A DNA stretch of 45,491 nucleotides from NCBI GenBank assembly GCA_937950315.1, contig CALFDU010000113.1, forward strand, positions 1 to 45,491, written 5' to 3'. The stretch is from an uncultured Saprospiraceae bacterium (GTDB lineage: Bacteria; Bacteroidota; Bacteroidia; Chitinophagales; Saprospiraceae). A program made the position numbers and the translations under genes. The notes beneath the pieces were generated by a model. It ran no database searches and was not told the DNA's origin. It worked only from the letters and a program-made list of their open reading frames with translations. Shown in pieces: positions 33,057-42,233 of this stretch (position 1 is its first letter; each line of letters opens with the position of its first letter).

Positions 33057-36000
33057 ATGAAACACCTTTCATTCCTTCTGCTTTTTTTGCTTGCGCAAAT
33101 TTCTTTCTCACAAGACATAGATATTCCTGATCCCAATTTTCTCAATGCTTTGATTGAGGAGGGAGTGGACTCAAATGGAGATGGGGTCATACAAGTAAGT
33201 GAAGTTGAAGATGTAGAAATGCTCAACGTGGAAAATCAAGATATTTCTGATTTAACGGGAATCAATTACTTTTCAAGTTTGAGGATATTGGAAGCTTCAA
33301 ATAATCAAATTGAACAAGTAGATGATATAAATCTGACATTGCTTAGGACATTAGAACTTACTGGAAATAATTTAACGCATTTTTCAATTGATAATCTTCC
33401 AAATCTTCGACATCTACATATTTCAGAAAACCAGTTAACCCAATTATCAATTATAAATTCCTATAGCCTATCGCATCTATCTTGTAACAATAATTTATTG
33501 GAAGAAGTAGAATTGATAAATTTAGAAAACTTAGGCGGATTAGATGTAAGTAATAATAAGCTTACGGAATTGAGTGTTGCTAGTATTTTTCTTAGTGGGA
33601 GTTATAAATTCCTCAACTTAAACTGTTCATTCAATCAAATTTCATCATTGGATTTTGGTAGCTTGAAGAACTTTTATAGCATTAATTGTTCACACAATCT
33701 ATTGACAGAACTGAATATTGATAATTTTGAAATTAATGCAAAACTTGATTGTTCGCACAATCAAATTTCGAATTTAGATATTGAAATTTATGATCTTGGT
33801 TATACAGAATCGATAGATTGTAGTTACAATAATTTAGTAAGTTTAAACATTGTTGATGCATTTCTAACATCTGAGTTGAATTGTAGTAATAATCAATTGG
33901 AACAGATAGATTTGTCCGGATTACGTGTTCCCAATATAAACCTTGATAGCAATAGACTGGTTAGTCTTGTGGTACCCAATGAACTCCGGACATTAAGTGC
34001 ACGAGCAAATTTGCTAACTGAATTTATTTATTCTGTTTCTGATTATAATTATTATTCTCATCCTTCTGATGTAGATTTAAGCGGAAATAATTTTATTGAA
34101 TTTAATACATCAGAAAATGCATTAAAGACTTCAGATTTGGATTTATCCAACAATCAATTATTGGAACTTATAAACATAAAAGATGGAGAAGACATTCAGG
34201 ATCTATTGGTTGATAATTGTCCCAAGCTTAGTTATATATGCACTGACCTATCAGAAGAAGATAATTTCGATAACATAAATGTGCCGATAAATTCACTTTG
34301 TCCACCTGGCGAAAACTGGAATATCAGGGTGTATGAAGGAGTTTGTACGATAGATGATAAGTATGACGGTTGCGATATAGATGATGAAAGAATGCCTAAT
34401 GTAGAAATTTTGATTCAGAACGAAACAGATAGCATAGTCATTGTCTCAGATGCAAATGGAGAATTTAGCTTTATTGGACCTTATTATGGTGATGGATACA
34501 ATGTTTCAATATTGGGCGTCGATTCCTTAGATTATATTGTCACACCATTAAATATCGAAGTAGATCCTGCTACTCAAGGCATCATTGAATTCTGCTTGCA
34601 GCCACGTTTTTCATTGATGATATCAGGTAAGTTTGACAGCGAAGAAAATGGTTGCGATAGCAACGATGATTCATTTTCTGATGTTGAATATGAAATCGTA
34701 AGCTCAAACAATGGAACAGAGCTTGTAAGTCCAGACAATACTGGAGTTGTAAGCTATGATGTGATGTTTTCGGAATATACGATCACACCAATTAATTTTG
34801 ATGAAGGATTATTGTCTGTGGAACCTGAACAAATAGTTTTCAACACAAATCAAGTTGGTTTTGAAACAGCATTGGATTTTTGTTTTAAACCTTTACCAAT
34901 TATTGAGATAGCTAGTCATGTCGATCTGGATAACAATGGATGTAGTATTTCTGAAGTTGGTTTGCCTTTCATGAGATTTGTAGTATTCCTTGATGGAAAC
35001 TTTGTTGAATTGATCACTGCTGATGAATTTGGTTTATACGAATACATTTTAAGAGAGAAAGGTGTATACACAATTTCGCTTGCAAATGATGTTCTTCAGG
35101 AATATATTGTAAGTCCTTCAGAGCATATTATAGATACAAATTTGCCATTTGATAAAAATCCTACATTCTGCGTTAGGCCATTTCCAAAGGTGATACTAGC
35201 TTCTCGTATTGATGCAGACATGGATGGTTGCGAAAATGATACGGAAAGTCTTGGGAATGTCAGGTATGAGATTGATAATGGTTCCAATGTATTTACAATA
35301 TATTCAGATCAACAAGGGAACACGAATGCATTGATCTTGTCTGAAAACTATACGATTGTTCCAACCAATATTGATGATAGGTTGTATACGTTCGAACCAT
35401 CAGAGATGGTGGTCGATGGTTCAGATGGTAACTTACTTGATACTTTGTCATTTTGTTTGACTAGAAAGCCTGAAGTCGTCGATCTCTGTGTAGAGACAAC
35501 AACTCTTGATGACATTAGACCAGGTTTTCAAGCTCGTTATCGCATTAGATATAGGAATCCCGGCACAGACCCAAAATCAGGAAGGGTTGACTTTAGATTT
35601 GAAGATGAGTTTATGGATTATGTTTCTGCTTCAGTGGAACCTACAACCATCGATGGAGGAAATTTATCTTTTGAATACGAAGATCTTCAGCCCAACGAAA
35701 CAAGGACGATTACTATTACTGTTGTGTTGAATACACCTATGGATGATCCTGCCCTAGATGGCGATGAAGAATTGACAGCAAGCACATGGGTCTTTCCGAT
35801 AGAGGATGACATAAATAGGCCAAACAATTTTTTCTTATTGAAAAGTGAAGTCAGAAATTCCTGGGACCCTAATGACAAAGCTTGCATGCAAGGAACGGAA
35901 CTCCTAGAAGAGTTTATCGGAGAGTTTGTCCACTACAAAATTCGTTTTGAAAATACAGGTACAGCCGATGCGATTAATATCGTGGTAAGAGATACCATCA

Positions 36001-36533
36001 ACTTAGACGACTTTGATATCTCCACCTTGGAAATCATAGATGCTAGCCACAATATGGAAACCCGCATCATCGATCCTAACATTGTGGAATTTGTATTTGC
36101 CGATATCAACCTACCTTTTGATGATGCCAACAATGATGGCTATCTGATATTTAAAATCAAAACATTGGATGACTTAACACTCGGAGATGATATCGCCAAT
36201 AGCGCAGGAATATACTTTGATTTTAATTTTCCGATCATCACCAATACAGCAAGATCTGAGATTGTAGAACCAGTAAGCATTAAGAGAGTGGATGAACCTG
36301 AAATCAACGTAGTCATTTCACCAAACCCCGTCTCGGCAGAGTTGAGCTTTACCGTGGATCAGCGCATTTATCAATACGAGATCTTTGACACTAAAGGACA
36401 GAAGATCATCACAAAGAATGCATCCAACAGAGTACATCACACCATGTCTGTTTCAGAATTGACACCTGGATTGTATTTCTTACGATTGCAAGGAGAGGAT
36501 AGTTCTGTAATGAAGTCGTTTGTGAAGTATTGA
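33057..36533 (+). CDS. Leucine-rich-repeat surface protein with type A T9SS sorting domain
   Basis: This is a 1158-residue secreted protein. A signal peptide (LSFLLLFLLAQISFSQ) is followed by IPDPNFLNALIEEGVDSNGDG, a common opening of Bacteroidota LRR proteins with a calcium-like DSNGDG loop. Irregular leucine-rich repeats cover about 55-400 (LDCSHNQISNLDI, LNCSNNQLEQIDLSG). Four SdrD-B-like beta modules of about 96 residues follow at about 420-800, most with a D.D.NGC or D.DGC loop. A DUF11/DUF7619-type conserved domain with SWDPNDK follows at about 805-1075. The end is a type A sorting domain, VVISPNPVSAELSF to LYFLRLQG. It is probably a surface-exposed or released protein-binding factor. 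The repeat half is visibly richer in A+T than the C-terminal quarter. It ends two bases from the convergent radical SAM gene. Confidence 0.9.
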   Translation: MKHLSFLLLFLLAQISFSQDIDIPDPNFLNALIEEGVDSNGDGVIQVSEVEDVEMLNVENQDISDLTGINYFSSLRILEASNNQIEQVDDINLTLLRTLELTGNNLTHFSIDNLPNLRHLHISENQLTQLSIINSYSLSHLSCNNNLLEEVELINLENLGGLDVSNNKLTELSVASIFLSGSYKFLNLNCSFNQISSLDFGSLKNFYSINCSHNLLTELNIDNFEINAKLDCSHNQISNLDIEIYDLGYTESIDCSYNNLVSLNIVDAFLTSELNCSNNQLEQIDLSGLRVPNINLDSNRLVSLVVPNELRTLSARANLLTEFIYSVSDYNYYSHPSDVDLSGNNFIEFNTSENALKTSDLDLSNNQLLELINIKDGEDIQDLLVDNCPKLSYICTDLSEEDNFDNINVPINSLCPPGENWNIRVYEGVCTIDDKYDGCDIDDERMPNVEILIQNETDSIVIVSDANGEFSFIGPYYGDGYNVSILGVDSLDYIVTPLNIEVDPATQGIIEFCLQPRFSLMISGKFDSEENGCDSNDDSFSDVEYEIVSSNNGTELVSPDNTGVVSYDVMFSEYTITPINFDEGLLSVEPEQIVFNTNQVGFETALDFCFKPLPIIEIASHVDLDNNGCSISEVGLPFMRFVVFLDGNFVELITADEFGLYEYILREKGVYTISLANDVLQEYIVSPSEHIIDTNLPFDKNPTFCVRPFPKVILASRIDADMDGCENDTESLGNVRYEIDNGSNVFTIYSDQQGNTNALILSENYTIVPTNIDDRLYTFEPSEMVVDGSDGNLLDTLSFCLTRKPEVVDLCVETTTLDDIRPGFQARYRIRYRNPGTDPKSGRVDFRFEDEFMDYVSASVEPTTIDGGNLSFEYEDLQPNETRTITITVVLNTPMDDPALDGDEELTASTWVFPIEDDINRPNNFFLLKSEVRNSWDPNDKACMQGTELLEEFIGEFVHYKIRFENTGTADAINIVVRDTINLDDFDISTLEIIDASHNMETRIIDPNIVEFVFADINLPFDDANNDGYLIFKIKTLDDLTLGDDIANSAGIYFDFNFPIITNTARSEIVEPVSIKRVDEPEINVVISPNPVSAELSFTVDQRIYQYEIFDTKGQKIITKNASNRVHHTMSVSELTPGLYFLRLQGEDSSVMKSFVKY

Positions 36534-36535
36534 GG

Positions 36536-38710
36536 TTATAGCACCAACAACCCCAATTCTCTCAATATCTCCATGGGCTCGGATTCCCAAAATCCATCAA
36601 AGTCTTCAAAGCTGTTTTCGTAACTAGCCCTTACTTCAGCGAGCGTCTTTGTTTCTTTTGAAGTTACACTTGTTGCTTCTAGCATCTGGACAATCCATTC
36701 AGCCTTCTTGGTCTCAATGTAGATTTCAGCAGCATTGTTGTTTGAATGAAGTATGAGTTGTGTTGCTGTGCCCATTTTGTTTTCTACCGGTAATGACTTG
36801 ATCCATATCATTTTCGAACTTGGTTTACTATTCTGTGGTTTCTGTTCGTTCAAACTGTCAAGGATAAACCTTGGAGAAATGGTGGTCTCTGGAATCTCAA
36901 AATCAAACCATTCTTGTAGTGGGTAATCAAAACAAATTCCGTGCATGTAATTGAAAAGTGATTTCTTCAATCCATAAGAAAACTTATCATGGTCAATTCC
37001 GGTACTGTCCGTAAAGTCGATGTCATTGTTGGCAAAACTGATTTCTTTGAGTTTAGGTGTAACGCCATAGGCATCGGGATCCATGCCGACAGGACTATGG
37101 GCGGTCATGGCAAATTGATGCCAGAAGCCCGATTGTAGAACACCATGTTCAAACAATTGCCTGACCATTTCCAAGCTATCAACAGTTTCTTGTATGGTTT
37201 GAGTCGGGTAGGCGTACATGAGGTAGGCATGCACCATGATTCCATTGTCTGTAAAGTTTCTACTGACCTGAGCCACTTGCTCGACGGTAACTCCTTTGTC
37301 AATTAACTTGAGTAATCGATTGGAGGCAACTTCTAGTCCGCCTGAAACTGCAATGCAACCTGAAGCTTGCAGTAATCGACAAAGATCCCAATCAAAACTT
37401 TTTTCAAATCTGATGTTGGTCCACCAACTTACTTTTAATCCTCTACGGATGATTTCAATGGACAAAGCACGCATCAAAGCAGGCGGCGCCGCTTCATCAA
37501 CAAAATGAAAACCTCGGTGACCAGTCTGTGCAATCATCGTTTCCATACGATCCACCAAAGTCTTAGCGGTAATCGGTTCGTACAATTTGATGTAATCCAA
37601 TGAGATATCACAGAACGTGCATTTGCCCCAGTAGCATCCATGAGCCATGGTCAATTTTAACCAACGTCCATCACTCCAAAGACTGTGCATCGGGTTGGGT
37701 ACCTCAATGACAGAAACGTATGAGTCCAACAATAAGTCACTATAATCCGGTGTACCTAGATCTTCCTGCTTGTAATCTTGGCGAAGCGTATGGTTGTTGT
37801 ACAAGACCTCATCATTGTGTAATGTGAAGGTTCTTTTTAGGAAATTGAGATTGGGATTGCTCAAGGATGGATCCTTGACATTGGAGTAGATCAACTCGAT
37901 CGGCAATTCTCCATCGTCCAAGCTGATGTAGTCAAAGTATTCAAAAACTCTGACATCTGTCAATGATCTCAATTCGGTGTTGGGAAATCCACCACCCATC
38001 GCAATTTTTATATCTGGGTAATGCTTCTTGATATATTGCGCACATTTAAAGGCGGCGTAAAGATTGCCAGGAAATGGTACTGAAAAACAAACCAATATCG
38101 GCTTGTGCTTGTTGATGCGTGCATCGAGTATATCGAGTGCCAATTCATCAATATAGCTTGCTTTGTTGTTTAGTCGCTGGTGTAGTTCATCAAAAGAATT
38201 GGCGCTCATACCCAATCTTTCGGCATATCGGCTGAAACCAAATTCTGGATCTACACATTCTTTGATGAAATCGCCTAAGTCCTCTAGAAAAAGTGTCGCT
38301 AGATATTTGGCCTTGTCTTGGATACCCATGGTCCCGAATGCCCATTCCATGTCTTCCGTTTGCTGAAATCTAGCTGCCTCAGGAAGATAGTTTTCTGAAC
38401 AAATCTTTCTGGCTATCGTATCATTCTTTCCTTGTAGAAAACGTACTACCTCCTGTATGTTTTTTTGATATTCAGCACGCAAGGTAAAAATGCGTAGGGC
38501 ATTGTCTGAAGTTTCCTCTCTGATATTTGCGCAAGCGAAAATACCTTGCAAACCAGTTTCTGAAAACATTTCTAAAATCACCTCAATGCCTAAATCCATC
38601 TGATAAGATGAAATATTCTTGGTGTTCAGAAATCCCTTCAGATAGGCCGTCCCCGGATAGGGTGTGTTAAGTTGTGTAAACGGGGGAGTTATGAGTAAAA
38701 GCTCTTTCAA
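36536..38710 (-). CDS. Large radical SAM protein with B12-binding-like N-terminal region
   Basis: This is a radical SAM enzyme of the group usually found with a cobalamin-binding-like N-terminal domain; the reaction is unknown. The opening KELLLITPPFTQLNTPYPGTAYLKGFL and the segment KHYPDIKIAMGGGFPN resemble such domains, but I see no DxHxxG motif, so cobalamin may not bind in the usual way. The cluster motif is GCYWGKCTFCD, i.e. CX4CX2C rather than the canonical CX3CX2C. Further on, RGFHFVDEAAPP and ASGCIAVSGGLEVASNRLL are typical barrel elements. I prefer the TTG at 38710, which gives MKELLLITPPF; a TTG eight codons earlier is possible. The gene is last in a minus-strand series after the MBOAT genes. 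Confidence 0.85.
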   Translation of the reverse strand: MKELLLITPPFTQLNTPYPGTAYLKGFLNTKNISSYQMDLGIEVILEMFSETGLQGIFACANIREETSDNALRIFTLRAEYQKNIQEVVRFLQGKNDTIARKICSENYLPEAARFQQTEDMEWAFGTMGIQDKAKYLATLFLEDLGDFIKECVDPEFGFSRYAERLGMSANSFDELHQRLNNKASYIDELALDILDARINKHKPILVCFSVPFPGNLYAAFKCAQYIKKHYPDIKIAMGGGFPNTELRSLTDVRVFEYFDYISLDDGELPIELIYSNVKDPSLSNPNLNFLKRTFTLHNDEVLYNNHTLRQDYKQEDLGTPDYSDLLLDSYVSVIEVPNPMHSLWSDGRWLKLTMAHGCYWGKCTFCDISLDYIKLYEPITAKTLVDRMETMIAQTGHRGFHFVDEAAPPALMRALSIEIIRRGLKVSWWTNIRFEKSFDWDLCRLLQASGCIAVSGGLEVASNRLLKLIDKGVTVEQVAQVSRNFTDNGIMVHAYLMYAYPTQTIQETVDSLEMVRQLFEHGVLQSGFWHQFAMTAHSPVGMDPDAYGVTPKLKEISFANNDIDFTDSTGIDHDKFSYGLKKSLFNYMHGICFDYPLQEWFDFEIPETTISPRFILDSLNEQKPQNSKPSSKMIWIKSLPVENKMGTATQLILHSNNNAAEIYIETKKAEWIVQMLEATSVTSKETKTLAEVRASYENSFEDFDGFWESEPMEILRELGLLVL

Positions 38711-38799
38711 TGTATGCCTGTGTTGAGCATGCAATATCGTGTGCTTTATTCAATTAAAGGCAATTTGAATTCAAGTAAATGTCCGAACCGTCGGAGTAT

Positions 38800-39627
38800 C
38801 TATTTGGAAACCACTATTTTCTGTACAATATTCTGATTTTTTGCAAAATCACCAATCAATTGAAGAAAGTAAATACCAGGTCCATCAATACTGATTTCAG
38901 AACGTGATAAATCACCGTGCTGAATTTTTTGACCACAACTATTGAATAAAAAGTATTCATGATACTCATTATTTTCTTGCTCGATGAATACGATTTGGTC
39001 CGTCGGATTGGGATAGATACTGACCTTAGATTTTGTTAAATCATCGGTTGAAGTACTACTGACATCAATAGAGAAACCATCCACCCAAGCCTCTGTGTTG
39101 ATGGCACAACCATCATTTACGGTACCAATAGCTCCTGATGCTATTTCCACAAAAATGGAGTCAATTTCAGGATTCAAAATTGGAATCTCAATTTTGGTGA
39201 AGTCCTCATAGGTTTCATCGGACTGCCAAATGATGGCTGGTTGGGACATGCCGTTGACAAAAGGCAAACAAAAGAAACTGAAGAAGGTAGAAGTCGAATT
39301 GGTACTCGAATCAGGCAATAGTCTAAGGTTAAAGGAAAAACTATTATCTACACCCACTGGTTGCGTGAGTTTGTAATTAAGCGTTGCTTTGCTCGTGCAA
39401 TCTAAGAAAGCAGTCGTAACATTGGAGCTTAATTTCATGGAGTATTCCCCTTCAATGCTGAGTGGATCTCTGGTAACTCTTGTATGTGTTGTGTCGTTGT
39501 TTGTTTCCCAAAACTCAGGTTCTTCATAATTGAAACTTGAGGTCCAAGATTCAAATCCACCGTTGGGAATTTGTGTAAAAGCGAGGCTGCTTGAAAAACA
39601 AAAAAGTAGGAAGCAAATATTTTTCAT
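38800..39627 (-). CDS. Small secreted protein with type A T9SS sorting domain
   Basis: This is a 275-residue exported protein. The signal peptide is ICFLLFCFSSSLAFTQ. The mature part begins IPNGGFESWTSS, a common start of Bacteroidota beta-sandwich domains that may bind carbohydrate, and continues with PEFWETNND and strands up to about 195. The C-terminal 75 residues, VSIYPNPTDQIVFIEQ to GIYFLQLIGD, form a type A sorting domain. The function of the sandwich domain is unknown. It lies 66 bases after the SGNH partner gene and 89 bases before the radical SAM start, all on the same strand. Confidence 0.8.
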   Translation of the reverse strand: MKNICFLLFCFSSSLAFTQIPNGGFESWTSSFNYEEPEFWETNNDTTHTRVTRDPLSIEGEYSMKLSSNVTTAFLDCTSKATLNYKLTQPVGVDNSFSFNLRLLPDSSTNSTSTFFSFFCLPFVNGMSQPAIIWQSDETYEDFTKIEIPILNPEIDSIFVEIASGAIGTVNDGCAINTEAWVDGFSIDVSSTSTDDLTKSKVSIYPNPTDQIVFIEQENNEYHEYFLFNSCGQKIQHGDLSRSEISIDGPGIYFLQLIGDFAKNQNIVQKIVVSK

Positions 39628-39693
39628 AATGAATGAGTTGTGTTAGAACAACGAACCGAAGACGATAATGGTTGGTAAGGTGCTATTGGTTCA

Positions 39694-40560
39694 TTATTCC
39701 AAATAACCTCCTTCTATCAATGCTTTGGTGAACTTGGTACTTCCAGAAACGTTGAGATGCGATATGGTCAACCAATCGGTTTCTGAATCAAACATTTCTG
39801 CAAACTTGTAATTGTTTAAGTTGTAAAGCATTCTAGCTTGTCCAAATTTATTGGTGTAAGGCAAAGGTCCAATCGGAATGGCGTTTTGGGCAGCCTTGTT
39901 GCCTGGCATTTGTACTACAGTAAGTTCGATTCCATTGGCTACGCACATAGAGTCTATTTTGTTTAAGTTTACTGAATTAGAATAGGCATCTGCTGCAAAA
40001 ATGCTGTCCATTGGGTTCTTGTACTTGGATCGATCTGGTGTTGTTTTTTCAGTTCGAAATTGTCCTTTGTGAACATGGGAATTTCGGTGATTTTTTGAAA
40101 ATACTCTTTTGATAAGTTCATTGGATAGCCACCTGAATTTCACCATTGGGATTTCTCTGTAGGAAAATGTTGGTGCGCCATAGTAATAGTCAACGACAGG
40201 AAGCACTCTGTCAAAGTCCAAGTCATTTCTCACAACTTGACTCAATCCCAAAAATATTTTCTTTGGTCGATTGTGTCTCAAGTAATTCTCTAATTGAATG
40301 GTGTTGGTTTTAAGATTGGCACCTGCTAGGGCGAGGTTGTAGGAGGATATATTTTCTTCTTCCAGTACATCTGCATTGATTGCATCAAACATCAAGCTAC
40401 TGCCGACAAAAAGAATATCCACTTCTTGGTCTTTTAGGTGGTGGATTTTATCAGCTTTTTTGAAGTTTACTTCATAGTTCTGTGCAATCTTCAAAAATGC
40501 AATATTGGCAATGGCCATGACCACTCCGAAAACAAACAGCTTGAATAAAAATCTTTTCAT
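39694..40560 (-). CDS. Membrane-anchored SGNH-like partner of the MBOAT acyltransferase
   Basis: This 288-residue protein probably completes acyl transfer started by the MBOAT protein encoded three bases upstream, as AlgJ- or DltD-type partners do. It has an N-terminal membrane anchor (FLFKLFVFGVVMAIANIAFL). DILFVGSSLMFDAIN resembles the SGNH block I with a candidate nucleophilic Ser, SYNLALAGANLKTN resembles block II, and WLTISHLNVSGSTKFT contains a candidate catalytic His. The Asp that usually lies three residues before this His is not obvious. The catalytic role is inferred from motif and context. Confidence 0.7.
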   Translation of the reverse strand: MKRFLFKLFVFGVVMAIANIAFLKIAQNYEVNFKKADKIHHLKDQEVDILFVGSSLMFDAINADVLEEENISSYNLALAGANLKTNTIQLENYLRHNRPKKIFLGLSQVVRNDLDFDRVLPVVDYYYGAPTFSYREIPMVKFRWLSNELIKRVFSKNHRNSHVHKGQFRTEKTTPDRSKYKNPMDSIFAADAYSNSVNLNKIDSMCVANGIELTVVQMPGNKAAQNAIPIGPLPYTNKFGQARMLYNLNNYKFAEMFDSETDWLTISHLNVSGSTKFTKALIEGGYLE

Positions 40561-40563
40561 GGT

Positions 40564-42003
40564 TTAAAATTGAAAATAAATAAAGTCGCTACTGTCTCCA
40601 GCATAGATAAAAATAGCGGTGGCGATGAAAAGATAAAATACCCAGTTGTATAGTTTGCCATTGGTCAGCACAAGACCATGTAATTCTGTTCTTTTAAACC
40701 ATTCGATGATGAGCATGATACTAATAAATAGAAAGGTCATGCCATATTCAAAAACATTGATGGTCGGTGGAATGAAAATAATTGCATGCATGTCCCACTG
40801 GACGATATGAGAGAAGTATTGAATCGCATGTTGTAAGTTTTCTGCTCTGAAAAATACCCAAGTCACTGTTATCAATAAAAATGTCAGTATCATCATGCCC
40901 AGCTCGGGAATACTCGGAAGTAACTTGCCTTCAGCAACCGTATTGAGAAACTTTCTATTTTTCTTTAAGACAAAGGAAGGAAGGATCAGTAATGCATTCA
41001 GTGCACCCCACATGATGAAGGTCCAGTTGGCTCCATGCCAGAATCCGCTGACAATAAAGACGATAAATAAATTTCGAATGGCTTTGTTTTTACTTCCTCC
41101 CAAAGGAATATAAAGGTAGTCTCTGAACCAAGTCGACAATGACATGTGCCAACGTCTCCAAAACTCACCCACATTCCTAGAGAAATAAGGGAACGCAAAA
41201 TTCTGTTTTAAATCAAAGCCAAACAGCTTTGCCAAACCTATAGCAATGTCAGAATAACCAGAAAAGTCACAATAAATCTGAAAAGCAAATAGGGCAGCTC
41301 CGATGACCAAAATCAATCCACTTAGTTCATTCGATTGAGCAAAAATAATATTTACATATTCTGCACAATTGTCAGCGATCACCATTTTCTTAAAAAATCC
41401 CCACAAGATTTGCCTGCATCCATCAACCGCTTTGTTGTAGTTGAATTTTTTGATAGAATCAAATTGTGGCAATAAGTTGGTTGCTCTTTCGATCGGACCT
41501 GCAACCAGTTGTGGAAAAAAACTCACGAAAGCCGCAAAGGAAATAAAGTTGTTGGTGGGAGTCAATTTTCCTCGGTACACATCAATGGTGTAACTCAAAG
41601 TTTGAAAAGTGTAAAAACTGATTCCCACTGGAATGATTACAGCCAAGCGATCAGGATTGATCTCCGATCCAAAAAATTTGAATGCATCTACAAAATTGTC
41701 GAGGAAGAAATTATAATACTTGAAAAATCCTAGCATTCCTAGATTGACCAGCACGCTACACCAAAGCAATCTTTTTCTATCCGGTTGATGGTCAGATGCA
41801 TGAATCTTTTTGGCGAGATAAAAGTCTACAATTGAACTCAAAATGATCAGAGAGAGAAATCGCCAATCCCAACGCCCATAAAAAATGTAACTAGCCGTAA
41901 GTAAGATAAGATTTTGTACTCCAACTCCTTTCTTTTGGAACAGCCAAAAGATAGTAAAGACGATTGGGAGGAAGATGGCAAAATCTACAGAGTTAAATAA
42001 CAT
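40564..42003 (-). CDS. MBOAT-family membrane O-acyltransferase (AlgI/DltB-like)
   Basis: This 479-residue polytopic membrane protein would move acyl groups, often acetyl, across the membrane onto a glycan or other extracellular acceptor. It has about ten hydrophobic segments. Family landmarks are SYIFYGRWDWRFL, FFKYYNFFLDN, PVGISFYTFQTLSYTIDVYRG, FFPQLVAGPIERA, NVGEFWRRWHMSLSTWFRDYLYIPLGG (His286) and the invariant His323 in VSGFWHGANWTFIMWG. The length matches AlgI. It is followed after three bases by an SGNH-like partner gene, the standard pairing. The acceptor is unknown, and no alginate or teichoic acid genes are present. Confidence 0.93.
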   Translation of the reverse strand: MLFNSVDFAIFLPIVFTIFWLFQKKGVGVQNLILLTASYIFYGRWDWRFLSLIILSSIVDFYLAKKIHASDHQPDRKRLLWCSVLVNLGMLGFFKYYNFFLDNFVDAFKFFGSEINPDRLAVIIPVGISFYTFQTLSYTIDVYRGKLTPTNNFISFAAFVSFFPQLVAGPIERATNLLPQFDSIKKFNYNKAVDGCRQILWGFFKKMVIADNCAEYVNIIFAQSNELSGLILVIGAALFAFQIYCDFSGYSDIAIGLAKLFGFDLKQNFAFPYFSRNVGEFWRRWHMSLSTWFRDYLYIPLGGSKNKAIRNLFIVFIVSGFWHGANWTFIMWGALNALLILPSFVLKKNRKFLNTVAEGKLLPSIPELGMMILTFLLITVTWVFFRAENLQHAIQYFSHIVQWDMHAIIFIPPTINVFEYGMTFLFISIMLIIEWFKRTELHGLVLTNGKLYNWVFYLFIATAIFIYAGDSSDFIYFQF

Positions 42004-42044
42004 ATTATGCCAACTGGCTAAGTATTTTGTTCTGTCAATAAAGG

Positions 42045-42077
42045 TATTGAATTATTACATTAAAAAATTATTCAATA
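42045..42077. repeat. Inverted repeat in the MBOAT/amidohydrolase gap
   Basis: TATTGAAT (42045-42052) and ATTCAATA (42070-42077) are perfect eight-base arms separated by 17 AT-rich bases. They lie 42-74 bases upstream of the MBOAT start in a 230-base divergent gap. A regulator site is possible. I found no convincing promoter in the rest of the gap. Confidence 0.3.
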
Positions 42078-42233
42078 TGTTATTTCTTCATATTTAACTG
42101 TGATTTGAAGCAGATGCCGTCATGTGCTCAGACTAAATAGTAATCCTCGCCTTGTGAGCGTCAATTCTATGCATTGCTTACTTGGAAAATCCAGTTTTTG
42201 ATCGATAATTATTAATTTACACTTAAGAAAAAT

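Noticed and set aside
38775-38800. TCCGA/TCGGA hairpin between the small T9SS gene and the radical SAM gene as a terminator
   Set aside because: The five-base stem has a four-base loop but no U tract in the transcribed direction.
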